Shown in pieces: positions 26,525-36,102 of a stretch of 64,000 nucleotides of DNA. The DNA comes from CAYMND01 sp964465065. GTDB lineage: Bacteria; Acidobacteriota; Aminicenantia; UBA2199. The notes below the pieces were generated by a model, which was not told the origin of the DNA, did no database searches, and saw only the letters and a list, made by a program, of their open reading frames with translations. Numbering within the stretch: the first letter of the stretch is position 1; every line of letters starts with the position of its first letter. The DNA is taken from contig CAYXHZ010000001.1 in assembly GCA_964465065.1 (NCBI GenBank), positions 62,001-126,000 on the forward strand, written 5' to 3'. A program made the translations under genes and the position numbers.

Positions 26525-26965
26525 TCATCCGGAAATGACCGGCACCTGCACCACGGCCAGAAACAAACCCAACTGGCGGATGGCGTTGACGAAATTTTCG
26601 TACTCGATCGGCTTGGTGATGTAATTGCTGCAACCGAGTTCGTGGCATTTCTCCACTTCTTTCGGATCATCGGTGGTCGTGATCATGATCACCGGCATCA
26701 GGCGCAACACGGGGTCGGCCTTGACCCGGGCCAACACCTCGACCCCGTCGAGCCTGGGCATGCGGATGTCCAGCAGCAACACGTAAGGCAGTCCGGCTTT
26801 CCGGCCGCGCCCGCTCCGGGTGTCCATCAGGAAATCGATCAGTTCCTGTCCATCCCAGAAATGGAGCAGCTTGTTGATGATTCCGGCCCTGGCCAGATTC
26901 TTGCGGATCAGGCCGGCATGGCCCTCATCGTCTTCGGCGATCAGGATGACGACTTCTTCGTTCAT
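26525..26965 (-). CDS. single-domain response regulator (Rcp1-like)
   Basis: This 146-residue receiver has no output domain. Acidic residues are in ILIAEDDEGH, the phospho-Asp in VLLLDIRMPRLDG, Thr in MITTTDD, and Lys in YITKPIEYENF. The insertion around DTRSGRGRKAGLPY and overall pattern match the Rcp1 type that pairs with multi-domain sensor kinases. The ATG follows AGGAGGAATC and overlaps the stop of the upstream kinase (ATGA); the longer open frame upstream is only the kinase gene read out of frame. Confidence 0.92.
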   Translation of the reverse strand: MNEEVVILIAEDDEGHAGLIRKNLARAGIINKLLHFWDGQELIDFLMDTRSGRGRKAGLPYVLLLDIRMPRLDGVEVLARVKADPVLRLMPVIMITTTDDPKEVEKCHELGCSNYITKPIEYENFVNAIRQLGLFLAVVQVPVISG

Positions 26966-28143
26966 GATTCCTCCTGCGCGACGGATAGATTTTCGTCCTG
27001 GACAGGCGCCGGCAGACAAAACGTGAACCGGCTGCCCACACCGGGCGTCGAATCGACGGTCACCGACCCGCCCAGACGTTCCACAGCCTGGCGGACGATA
27101 GTCAGCCCCAGACCTTCTCCGGGATATTTCCCGGGCTCCAGACGGTAAAAAATATCGAAAATCCTTTCCTGGTGGGCCTGGGCGATACCGATACCGTTGT
27201 CCTGAACCGAATACAGCACCCACCGGCCATTGCGGACGGCGCTGATGTGAATCCGGCCGGGACGCTGCGGATCCAGGTATTTCATGGCGTTTCCGATCAG
27301 GTTGGTCAGGACCTGGCTGACCGCCAGCTTGTCGCCCAGACAGGGTGGAAGCGCTTCGACCGTCACCTGGATGCCGGCCTTGCGGATTTGGTATTCGCTT
27401 CCCTCCAGCACCGACGCCAGCAAGGAATTCATGTCCAGTTCTCCGATGTGCAGGCCCACCCGGCCGGAACGGGACAGACGGAGCAATCCGGACAGCAGGA
27501 CGTCCATCTGCCCGGCGCTTCTACGGATATAGTTCAGCGAGACTTGGCTGTCAGCCAGGGCCTCGTCGACGGCCTGACGACGGGGTTCATCCGCCGGCAA
27601 ACCGTCGAATAGCTTGTGCAGGCCCTCCAGAGTATAGCCCAGTTCCCGGCTGTAGCCGTCGATGTTGACCAACGGGGAACGCAGATCGTGCGATGCGATG
27701 TAGACCACCTGCTCCAGTTCCTTGTTTTTGAGCAGCAGCTGATCGTTGATCCGCTTGATCGTCTCTTCGGCCTGCTTCTGCCTGGTGAGGTCGACGGTGA
27801 TGGTGGCGAACTGCCCGGGTCCCGGGGACACGCAGGAAATCAGAAAATGTTTCTTCATCGGCGGGTAATATTCTTCTATGAGACGCATCTGGCCGCTCAG
27901 CGCCACGCTGGAGAACTCCTGCAAATAGGGGGGCGGCATCGACCGGTACACCTCGGAGCCCAGGCGGCCGACGGCGTCTTCCTTCCTGACCCCCGTCACC
28001 TTGGAATAGGCATTGTTGCAATCGACAATCCGGTAGTCGACGACCCGGCCATCATCGGCCAAGACCAGTTCGTGGAGCGCCACCATCTCCGACATGGCAT
28101 CGAACAGGGTGCTCAGCTTGCGTTCGCTGACCCGCAAGGCCTC
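26962..28143 (-). CDS. C-terminal part of PAS sensor histidine kinase, broken by assembly gap
   Basis: This piece carries the start of a PAS module (EALRVSERKLSTLFDAM), its core, a coiled linker, a HisKA domain (H-box ASHDLRSPLVNIDGYSREL) and HATPase_c (N-box LTNLIGNAMKYL; G1 VQDNGIGI; G2 GEGLGLTIVRQAVERLGG). The ending overlaps the response-regulator start by four bases. The kinase type (phytochrome-like HWE/Rcp1 partner set) agrees with the regulator downstream. It is one gene with the N-terminal piece at 28244-29477; the two are in different frames only because the 100-N gap is a placeholder. Confidence 0.88.
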   Translation of the reverse strand, partial: EALRVSERKLSTLFDAMSEMVALHELVLADDGRVVDYRIVDCNNAYSKVTGVRKEDAVGRLGSEVYRSMPPPYLQEFSSVALSGQMRLIEEYYPPMKKHFLISCVSPGPGQFATITVDLTRQKQAEETIKRINDQLLLKNKELEQVVYIASHDLRSPLVNIDGYSRELGYTLEGLHKLFDGLPADEPRRQAVDEALADSQVSLNYIRRSAGQMDVLLSGLLRLSRSGRVGLHIGELDMNSLLASVLEGSEYQIRKAGIQVTVEALPPCLGDKLAVSQVLTNLIGNAMKYLDPQRPGRIHISAVRNGRWVLYSVQDNGIGIAQAHQERIFDIFYRLEPGKYPGEGLGLTIVRQAVERLGGSVTVDSTPGVGSRFTFCLPAPVQDENLSVAQEES

Positions 28144-28243
28144 NNNNNNNNNNNNNNNNNNNNNNNNNNNNNNNNNNNNNNNNNNNNNNNNNNNNNNNNN
28201 NNNNNNNNNNNNNNNNNNNNNNNNNNNNNNNNNNNNNNNNNNN
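28144..28243. other. assembly gap (100 Ns)
   Basis: Exactly 100 Ns, a conventional filler for unknown size. If the flanking reading frames belong to one kinase, the true gap must leave remainder 2 when divided by 3, so 100 is not the real length. Confidence 0.99.
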
Positions 28244-29477
28244 TCTTGCGGTCGGTCACATCCCGGGCGACGGCGTAGATCAGGTCGCCCTGGGGGTGGG
28301 AACGCCATTCGAGCCAGCGGTAAGCACCGTCTTGGCAGCGGAAGCGGTTCTCGAAGCACAGCACCTCGGTCTGCGCCGCGAGCTGTGCTGTGGCCGCCAG
28401 GGTTTTGGGGACGTCGTCGGGATGGACGAAATCGATGAACATCTGCCCCTCCAGCTCCTGGAGCGGAAAGCCGAGAGTCCGCTGCCATTCGGGATTGAGG
28501 CGCACAAACCGCCCGGAAGTGTCGGCGATGCAGAGCAGGTCGAGGCTGGAGGTGAAATAACGGTCGATCTCCTCCTTTTTGGTCCGCAGGGTCTCGATGA
28601 TCTGATCTCGGCTGCGTTTCATGGTCGCCAGCATCAGCAGGGTGACGCCATAGGTGATGGACATGATGGTGAAATGCAGCAGGGGGAATGCGGCGCCGCT
28701 GTGGACGGGAGGAGCAAGGGCCACAGCGCCCAGCGAGACCAGTACGAACACGGTGAACAGCAGCATGGTTCGGAACATGGAGTGACGGATGGCCGTCCAG
28801 GCCAGCGGCACGATCAGCAGGTAAGGCAGTCCCAGAAAGAAATGATAGCTGAAATAAAAAACCGAAACGGAGAGCGTCAACGTGACCGCTGTCGTCAGCA
28901 GGTACTCGGCGTTGCGACGCTGCCGGATTATTTCCGGGAAAAACCAGTTGAGCAGCAGAGGTGCCAGGAGAACCACTCCGGCGGCGTGCGCCAGCCACCA
29001 GTGGGGCCACAGCGCAATAGCGTCGACCGCAGGCAGCCTGGTCAGCAGAACCTGGCCCCCGATACCCAGGCCGGCAGTCAGTCCGCTTTGCACCAGAACC
29101 GTCCAGAACAAAAAAATCAGCATGCCCTGGATTTCAGAGAACGGATTTTTTCGCCGGGTATAGAGTCGGGCCCCGGTCACGGCGGCCAGGGGTGCCAGAC
29201 CGTTGCCGACTGCGGCAAGCAGCGCCGGCAGCCAGGCGGAGCCGAGACTGACCATGTCGGCCAGAAACGAGCCCATCATCAGGCCCGGGGTTACCCGCCA
29301 GCCGAACCGGTACAGCAGTGCCACCGCCAGTCCGGAGGATGGCCAGATCGTCACCAGCTGGGTCCCGGCCTTTTGGAAGATCTGCCAGGCCGCCGCCGTC
29401 AGCAACCAGTAGCCGATTGCGACCAGCAGGAATTGAATCGGCCCGGACAAACGGTTCTTGGTGCCCTCGTCAGCCAT
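28244..29477 (-). CDS. N-terminal part of MASE1-PAS sensor histidine kinase, broken by assembly gap
   Basis: The first 290 or so residues form a MASE1-type membrane sensor with about eight helices (for example WLLTAAAWQIFQKAGTQLV, TIWPSSGLAVALLY, ALWPHWWLAHAAGVVLLAP). A cytoplasmic coiled linker and a PAS domain with PAC end (ENRFRCQDGAYRWLEWRSH, VARDVTDRK) follow. The ATG follows GGAGGCGCG. MASE1 is found in kinases and cyclic-di-GMP enzymes; here the kinase half after the gap settles it. The piece ends at the gap right after TDRK, the usual junction between PAS modules. Confidence 0.9.
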
Positions 29478-29649
29478 CGCGCCTCCAGGTTCATACGTTT
29501 GCGCCTGATTTCGTCATGTCGGCGGACAAACCGGTTCGGAAATCACAGGGCAGTCAACACCATAGTAATGTAATCCGGATCCTATTTCTCCAACCTTGTT
29601 GCAAGGGGAAAAAGCTGACAAAACGCGGCCTAATGCGATTCGAGTTCCG

Positions 29650-30468
29650 TCAATGGCTCATCTGGACGGCTTGCAAGACCTGGCGGGGCAGGGAACGGAT
29701 CGGTCGGGGGCGGCGGATGCCGCACCACTTCCCGAAAACCGCCAGCACGGCGGTTATGTTGTCTAGCCCGCCACGGCGGTTGGCTTCCTCGATCAGAGAA
29801 TCGACATAGCGCTGTCCGCAACCGTCACGGCGGCCGAGTTCAGCCATGTCCGTCTCGTTGAGATGCCGGTTCAAGCCGTCGCTGCACAGCAGCAGGGCGT
29901 CACCGCGCTTGAGGTTGAAATGCTGCAGGGGATCCAGTCGCAACAGATCGTTGCCGCCGATCGAACGGCTGAGCACATGCCGGTGCGGATGGGACAGCGC
30001 TTCCTCGTCGGAGAGCATACCGCCGCGGATCAGTTCGGCGACCACGGTATGGTCCTGACTGCGCTGTATCATCATTCCGTCATGAACCTGGTACAGGCGG
30101 CTGTCACCGACATGAACCAGACTGACCCGACCGTCGTCGGACAGCCAGGCGGCCGTGCAGGTAGTGGCCATCGGGGCGCCGCTGTATTGGAGCAAGGCGG
30201 TCTCGCGGATCTGCAGGTGCACCCGGTACAGAGCCATCTCCAGTAAACGGCTGGCCAGCTCGTTGTTGAAGGGCAGCGGACTGAAGGCCGACTCCAGTTC
30301 ATCGATGACCATCTGGCTGGCCACCTCGCCGGCCACCCCGCCGCCCATGCCGTCGGCGACCGCCAGCAGAATGCCTGTTTTATGCGGTTTGACCAGGAAG
30401 GCGTCCTGATTGCAGGTACGTACCCGGCCCACATCGCTACGACCCCAGGCCCTGATCTTGTACATCAT
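29650..30468 (-). CDS. PP2C-family Ser/Thr protein phosphatase
   Basis: This 272-residue protein is a bacterial PP2C (Stp/PrpC type) with all metal-binding motifs: RTCNQDAF, VADGMGGGVAGEVAS, HVGDSRLYQV, LLLCSDGLN and GGLDNITAVLAVF. It would remove phosphate from Ser/Thr-phosphorylated proteins. It lies 172 bases upstream of the kinase cluster on the same strand. Two ATGs in tandem follow GAGGAG; the second has the better spacing. A partner Hanks-type kinase is not in the window. A candidate promoter and a GC-rich hairpin lie in its leader. Confidence 0.93.
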   Translation of the reverse strand: MMYKIRAWGRSDVGRVRTCNQDAFLVKPHKTGILLAVADGMGGGVAGEVASQMVIDELESAFSPLPFNNELASRLLEMALYRVHLQIRETALLQYSGAPMATTCTAAWLSDDGRVSLVHVGDSRLYQVHDGMMIQRSQDHTVVAELIRGGMLSDEEALSHPHRHVLSRSIGGNDLLRLDPLQHFNLKRGDALLLCSDGLNRHLNETDMAELGRRDGCGQRYVDSLIEEANRRGGLDNITAVLAVFGKWCGIRRPRPIRSLPRQVLQAVQMSH

Positions 30469-30535
30469 TTCTCCTCGGCAAAGGCCTCAACGCGAACGAG
30501 AGCGGCAAACGCGGCCGATCGAGGCGGGTCGGAAA

Positions 30536-30567
30536 GGGGCGGCGGCAAACCGAAAGCCGACCGCCCC
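30536..30567. other. GC-rich hairpin in the PP2C leader
   Basis: GGGGCGGCGGC (30536-30546) can pair with GCCGACCGCCCC (30556-30567) with one bulged base and a loop of nine. No T run follows, so it does not look like an intrinsic terminator. It would fold in the RNA leader of the phosphatase gene. Confidence 0.45.
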
Positions 30568-30568
30568 C

Positions 30569-30598
30569 ATCGTAGCCACTGCCCCCTTAAACGTTCAA
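30569..30598 (-). promoter_or_regulatory. candidate promoter of the PP2C gene
   Basis: Minus-strand TTGAAC (30593-30598), 18 bases, TACGAT (30569-30574). Each box matches four of six consensus bases. Confidence 0.4.
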
Positions 30599-30746
30599 CG
30601 ATGCCACAAATCCGGATCGGGTTATCCGGCTCACTCGTCGCTAGTGACACTCCATCATGCAAACAGATTTCCAGCCCCACCGCAACGTTGAAAAAAGGGA
30701 AGATAACTGATAGCAGATGATTTCTGCAAAACCAACCGCCGAACAT

Positions 30747-30776
30747 CCTGTGAACGGAAGGAGATTTCGGTTCACA
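30747..30776. promoter_or_regulatory. distal operator: CCTGTGAAC / GTTCACA inverted repeat
   Basis: TGTGAAC (30749-30755) and GTTCACA (30770-30776) are separated by 14 bases. The halves are the same as those of the perfect palindrome that follows at 30787. Confidence 0.55.
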
Positions 30777-30786
30777 CCGGGTCACA

Positions 30787-30812
30787 GTCCTGTGAACCGA
30801 GGTTCACAGGAC
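30787..30812. promoter_or_regulatory. perfect 12-base inverted repeat operator upstream of pfkA
   Basis: GTCCTGTGAACC and GGTTCACAGGAC flank two bases (GA), making a 26-base near-perfect palindrome. It sits about 40 bases upstream of the pfkA -35 box, a place that suits an activator. The factor is not known. Confidence 0.7.
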
Positions 30813-30851
30813 CGGCAAAGGCGGGTATCGACATTTTTTTCGGGAAAGCAG

Positions 30852-30880
30852 TTGCAGAGTCCCTTTGTCTATACTATATT
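30852..30880 (+). promoter_or_regulatory. pfkA promoter
   Basis: TTGCAG (30852-30857), 17 bases, TATATT (30875-30880), followed by a leader of roughly 18 bases ending in GAGGTGAGAT before the ATG. Confidence 0.6.
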
Positions 30881-30904
30881 CCAGTGAAAAAACAGAGGTG
30901 AGAT

Positions 30905-31999
30905 ATGAACCGTGTCTTGGTGGTCACCGGTGGCGGCGATTGTCCCGGCCTGAATGCCGTCATCCGTGGCATCGTCAAACGTGCCGCCCGGGAGCACAAC
31001 TGGGAAGTGCTGGGCAGCATCCAGTCCTACGACGGCATCCTCAACGAACCTACCGAAGTCAAGATACTCGACGAGAAAACCGTCGCCGGCATCCATGTAC
31101 AGGGCGGAACCATCATCGGCACCACCAACAAAGGCGGTCCCTTCGCCTGGCCGGTCAAGAACATGGATGGCACCTGGGGCACAGCCGACCGTTCCCAGGA
31201 AATGATCCGCAAGCTGCAGTATCTGGGCATCGACGCCGTCATCAGCATCGGCGGCGACGGATCACAGCGCATATCCCAGGCCCTCTACGAAAAAGGCTGC
31301 AACATCATCGGCGTACCCAAGACCATCGACAACGACCTGTCGGCCACCGATTATACCTTCGGGTTCCAGACCGCCGTGCAGATCGCCACCGACGCCGTGG
31401 ACAAACTGACCACCACCGCCGCCAGCCACAACCGGGTGCTGATTTTGGAGGTCATGGGCCGCAACGCCGGCTGGATCGCCCTGCACGCCGCCATCGCCGG
31501 AGGAGCCGACGTTTGCCTCATCCCCGAAATCCCCTACTCCATCGACAGCGTGATGAAAAAGGTCCGCAGCCGCTTCATTCGTGGCAAGGGCCACTGCATC
31601 ATCGTCATCGCCGAAGGAGCCCGTTCCGTCGACGGGGCCCAAACCTGCCGTAAGACCGACGAAGTGGGCTACGAGCACATGCGTCTGGGCGGAGTCGCCT
31701 CCAAACTGCTCGCTGCATTGAAAAACGCCGGCTGTGAGGCCGACATGCGCGAAACCGTACTCGGCCATCTGCAGCGCGGCGGCATACCCATCGCCTACGA
31801 CCGCATCCTGGCCACCCAATTCGGAGTCAAAGCCTTCGACATGGTCCTGGAAAGAAAGTTCGGCCACATGGTGGCCTACCGTCACCCCGATCTGGTGGCC
31901 GTTCCGTTTCCGGAGGCCATCAACCGCGAGAACCTGGTCCAACTCGATTCGGCCCTTGTGACCACCGCCCGGGGCATCGGCGTCAGCTTCGGGGACTGA
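30905..31999 (+). CDS. pfkA: 6-phosphofructokinase, probably ATP-dependent group III type
   Basis: This 364-residue enzyme phosphorylates fructose 6-phosphate in glycolysis. Family motifs are VVTGGGDCPGLNAVIRG, IGGDGSQ, PKTIDNDLSATDYTFGFQTA and EVMGRNAGWIALHAAIAGG. At the two positions that separate donors, it has Gly in GGDGS (ATP-type) and Lys in PKTIDND (shared with PPi enzymes). That Gly/Lys pair is seen in ATP-using enzymes of the mixed-substrate group, such as that of Streptomyces. Donor use is therefore likely ATP but not certain. It is transcribed alone, followed by a terminator. Confidence 0.93.
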   Translation: MNRVLVVTGGGDCPGLNAVIRGIVKRAAREHNWEVLGSIQSYDGILNEPTEVKILDEKTVAGIHVQGGTIIGTTNKGGPFAWPVKNMDGTWGTADRSQEMIRKLQYLGIDAVISIGGDGSQRISQALYEKGCNIIGVPKTIDNDLSATDYTFGFQTAVQIATDAVDKLTTTAASHNRVLILEVMGRNAGWIALHAAIAGGADVCLIPEIPYSIDSVMKKVRSRFIRGKGHCIIVIAEGARSVDGAQTCRKTDEVGYEHMRLGGVASKLLAALKNAGCEADMRETVLGHLQRGGIPIAYDRILATQFGVKAFDMVLERKFGHMVAYRHPDLVAVPFPEAINRENLVQLDSALVTTARGIGVSFGD

Positions 32000-32013
32000 G
32001 CGCCGCCTCATCC

Positions 32014-32043
32014 CCCGGCCGTAAAAAAACCGGGCGTTTTTTT
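32014..32043 (+). terminator. intrinsic terminator after pfkA
   Basis: CCCGG (32014-32018) pairs with CCGGG (32030-32034), followed by CG and seven Ts (32037-32043). It lies 15 bases after the pfkA stop and separates pfkA from the sugar-nucleotide genes. Confidence 0.7.
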
Positions 32044-32101
32044 GGAAATCGCTCACAGTCCGACTGGATTTTTCCGGGCCCGGGTTTATTATCGTTCAGT
32101 A

Positions 32102-32110
32102 TGCTATAAT
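32102..32110 (+). promoter_or_regulatory. extended -10 promoter for the sugar-nucleotide genes
   Basis: TGCTATAAT is a perfect extended -10 (TGN-TATAAT). No clear -35 box is seen at the usual distance, as is common for this promoter type. The leader is about 36 bases. Confidence 0.6.
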
Positions 32111-32152
32111 TTTTTTCTACACCGTATCGAAACCGGAAGGAGGAAGCTGGAT

Positions 32153-33526
32153 ATGCCCTTTGTCAAAGACATTCTCTGCATCGGCGCCGGCTATGTCGGC
32201 GGACCGACCATGGCCGTGATCGCCAATAAATGTCCGCAGTACAAAATCACCATCGTCGATATCAATCCTCAGCGTATCGCCGCCTGGAACTCCGATCTGC
32301 TGCCCATCTACGAACCCGGCCTGCTGGAAATCGTGCAGAGTTGCCGGGGCAGGAATCTGTTTTTTTCGACCGACATCGCCACCGCCATCCGCGCCGCCGA
32401 CATCATTTTCGTCTCGGTCAACACCCCGACCAAAACCTTCGGCGAAGGCGCAGGTATGGCCTCCGATCTGCAATACTGGGAAAAAACCGCCCACGAAATC
32501 GTCAAAAACTCCGACCGCGATAAAATCATCGTTGAAAAAAGCACTCTGCCGGTACGCACCGCCGAGGCCATGGAACGTATCCTCAAGGCCGGCGCCCAAG
32601 GTATCCATTTCGACGTTCTTTCCAATCCGGAATTTTTGGCCGAAGGCACCGCCGTCCAGGACCTGCTGCAACCGGATCGGGTGCTGATCGGCGGTCACCG
32701 CCACGAACGGGGTCAAAAGGCCACGGCCGAGCTGGTCGAGATCTACGCCAACTGGGTGGCACGCGAACGCATCATCACCACCAACCTGTGGTCCTCGGAG
32801 CTGTCCAAGTTGGTGGCCAACGCATTTCTGGCTCAACGCATCTCCTCGATCAACGCCGTTTCGGCCCTGTGCGAGCAGACCGACGCCGACGTCACCGAGA
32901 TCGCCCGGGCCATCGGCAGCGACCAGCGCATCGGCTCCCGTTTCCTGCAGGCCAGCGTCGGCTTCGGCGGTTCCTGCTTCCGCAAGGACATACTCAATCT
33001 GGTCTATATCGCCAAATCCTACGGTCTGGACGAAGTGGCCGACTACTGGCAGCAGGTCATCCACCTCAACGATTACCAGAAAGCACGCTTCGTGCACCGT
33101 ATGCTGACCGAGATGTTCAACACCATCGCCGCCAAGAGAATCGCCGTGTTCGGCTTCGCCTTCAAGGCCGACACCGGCGACACCCGCGACTCCCCGGCCA
33201 TCACCGTGGTCGAGAAGCTGCTCGAGGAACGGGCCCAGGTCCGGGTGACCGACCCCAAAGCCCTGGACAACGCCCGCAACGATCTGGCCGTCAACCCACT
33301 GCTCAGCCTTCACGACGATCCGTACAGCGCAGCCGAAGGCTGCCACGCCATCGCCGTTCTGACCGAGTGGCCGCTGTACAAAGCACTCGATTACAACCGG
33401 ATCTACGCTGCCATGAGCAAGCCGGCCTTCATCTTCGACGGCCGCAACATCCTGGATCACCGGGAGCTGCACCGGCTCGGCTTCAATGTCTACCCGCTGG
33501 GCAAGCCCGCCCTTACCCATCTGTGA
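32153..33526 (+). CDS. UDP-glucose 6-dehydrogenase, eukaryotic type
   Basis: This 457-residue enzyme would oxidise UDP-glucose to UDP-glucuronate for polysaccharide synthesis. The text resembles animal and plant UGDH more than the usual bacterial Ugd: CIGAGYVGGPTMAVIANKCP, VNTPTKTFGEGAGMASDL, VEKSTLPVRTAEAM, and the catalytic Cys loop GFGGSCFRKDILNLVY. NAD-binding and UDP-binding domains are both complete. The ATG follows GGAAGGAGGAAGC; an open frame 37 codons longer begins inside the terminator and is discarded. glmS starts 14 bases later. Confidence 0.93.
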   Translation: MPFVKDILCIGAGYVGGPTMAVIANKCPQYKITIVDINPQRIAAWNSDLLPIYEPGLLEIVQSCRGRNLFFSTDIATAIRAADIIFVSVNTPTKTFGEGAGMASDLQYWEKTAHEIVKNSDRDKIIVEKSTLPVRTAEAMERILKAGAQGIHFDVLSNPEFLAEGTAVQDLLQPDRVLIGGHRHERGQKATAELVEIYANWVARERIITTNLWSSELSKLVANAFLAQRISSINAVSALCEQTDADVTEIARAIGSDQRIGSRFLQASVGFGGSCFRKDILNLVYIAKSYGLDEVADYWQQVIHLNDYQKARFVHRMLTEMFNTIAAKRIAVFGFAFKADTGDTRDSPAITVVEKLLEERAQVRVTDPKALDNARNDLAVNPLLSLHDDPYSAAEGCHAIAVLTEWPLYKALDYNRIYAAMSKPAFIFDGRNILDHRELHRLGFNVYPLGKPALTHL

Positions 33527-33540
33527 AATAAGGAGAGACC

Positions 33541-35367
<1,827 letters not shown>

Positions 35368-35371
35368 CACC

Positions 35372-36088
35372 ATGCTGGCCATAATTCTGGCGGGCGGGGA
35401 AGGCAGACGCTTACGGCCCTACACCACCGTGTTGCCCAAACCGCTGGTTCCGATCGGTGAGCGGCCGATTCTGGCCGTGCTGCTCGAATACCTCAAGGCC
35501 AACGGAGTGACCCGGACTATTTTCTGCGTCAACCACATGGCCGAGTTGATCATGGCCTATTTCGGTGACGGCCGGCGCTTCGGCCTGCCGATCGAATACG
35601 CCATGGAGCCCAAGGCCCTGGGAACGGTTGGACCCATCAAACGCCTGGAGAATCTCCCCGATCATTTCCTGGTGCTCAACGGCGACATTCTGACCGACAT
35701 GCCCCTGCCCCCGTTTTTCACCGCCCACCGCGATTCCGGTGCCCTGCTCAGCGTGGCCGTCACCAGCCGTCAGGTCAAGATCGATTTCGGCGTGCTGACG
35801 GTTTCGGGGCAGACGATCAGCGGATTCCGCGAGAAGCCTCAGCTGGAGTATCAGGTCAGCATGGGCATCTACGCCTTTTCCCGGGCCGTCCTGGATCATG
35901 TGCCCGGCGACGAATTCTACGGTTTCGACCAGTTGATGATCGAGCTCCTGGCCCAAAACCTGCCGGTCAGGGCCCATCCGCACAACGGCCAGTGGCTGGA
36001 CATCGGCCGCCCCGACGACTGCGACCTGGCCAACGTGCTGTACAGCCAGACCCAGGCCGAGAACCTGCTCAAGCCCTATCACCCGTAA
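35372..36088 (+). CDS. sugar-phosphate nucleotidyltransferase
   Basis: This 238-residue enzyme joins a sugar 1-phosphate to a nucleotide. The N-terminal signature is AIILAGGEGRRLRPYTTVLPKPL, split here as ILAGGEGRRLRPYT then LPKPLVPIGE; later motifs are VLNGDILTD and GFREKPQLEYQVSMGIYAF. It lacks the left-handed beta-helix of GlmU or GlgC. The sequence is closest in style to mannose-1-phosphate guanylyltransferases and glucose-1-phosphate thymidylyltransferases; the nucleotide and sugar cannot be told by eye. It begins four bases after glmS ends. Confidence 0.88.
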   Translation: MLAIILAGGEGRRLRPYTTVLPKPLVPIGERPILAVLLEYLKANGVTRTIFCVNHMAELIMAYFGDGRRFGLPIEYAMEPKALGTVGPIKRLENLPDHFLVLNGDILTDMPLPPFFTAHRDSGALLSVAVTSRQVKIDFGVLTVSGQTISGFREKPQLEYQVSMGIYAFSRAVLDHVPGDEFYGFDQLMIELLAQNLPVRAHPHNGQWLDIGRPDDCDLANVLYSQTQAENLLKPYHP

Positions 36089-36102
36089 ACAAGGAGAAAT
36101 AC

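Larger units (their letters stand above)
30469..30904. other. 436-base intergenic control region between the PP2C gene and pfkA
   Basis: No coding region is supported here. It holds, in order, a GC-rich hairpin, a minus-strand promoter candidate, two inverted-repeat operators built on TGTGAAC/GTTCACA, and the pfkA promoter, each listed separately. Confidence 0.7.

Noticed and set aside
30465..30785. 106-codon minus-strand frame between the phosphatase and pfkA
   Set aside because: No ribosome site, it would cover the operator and promoter region, and the product has no recognisable features.
30787..30812. Crp-type site upstream of pfkA
   Set aside because: Half sites look like TGTGA/TCACA but are eight bases apart and the arms extend to 12 bases; this does not match the Crp spacing of six.
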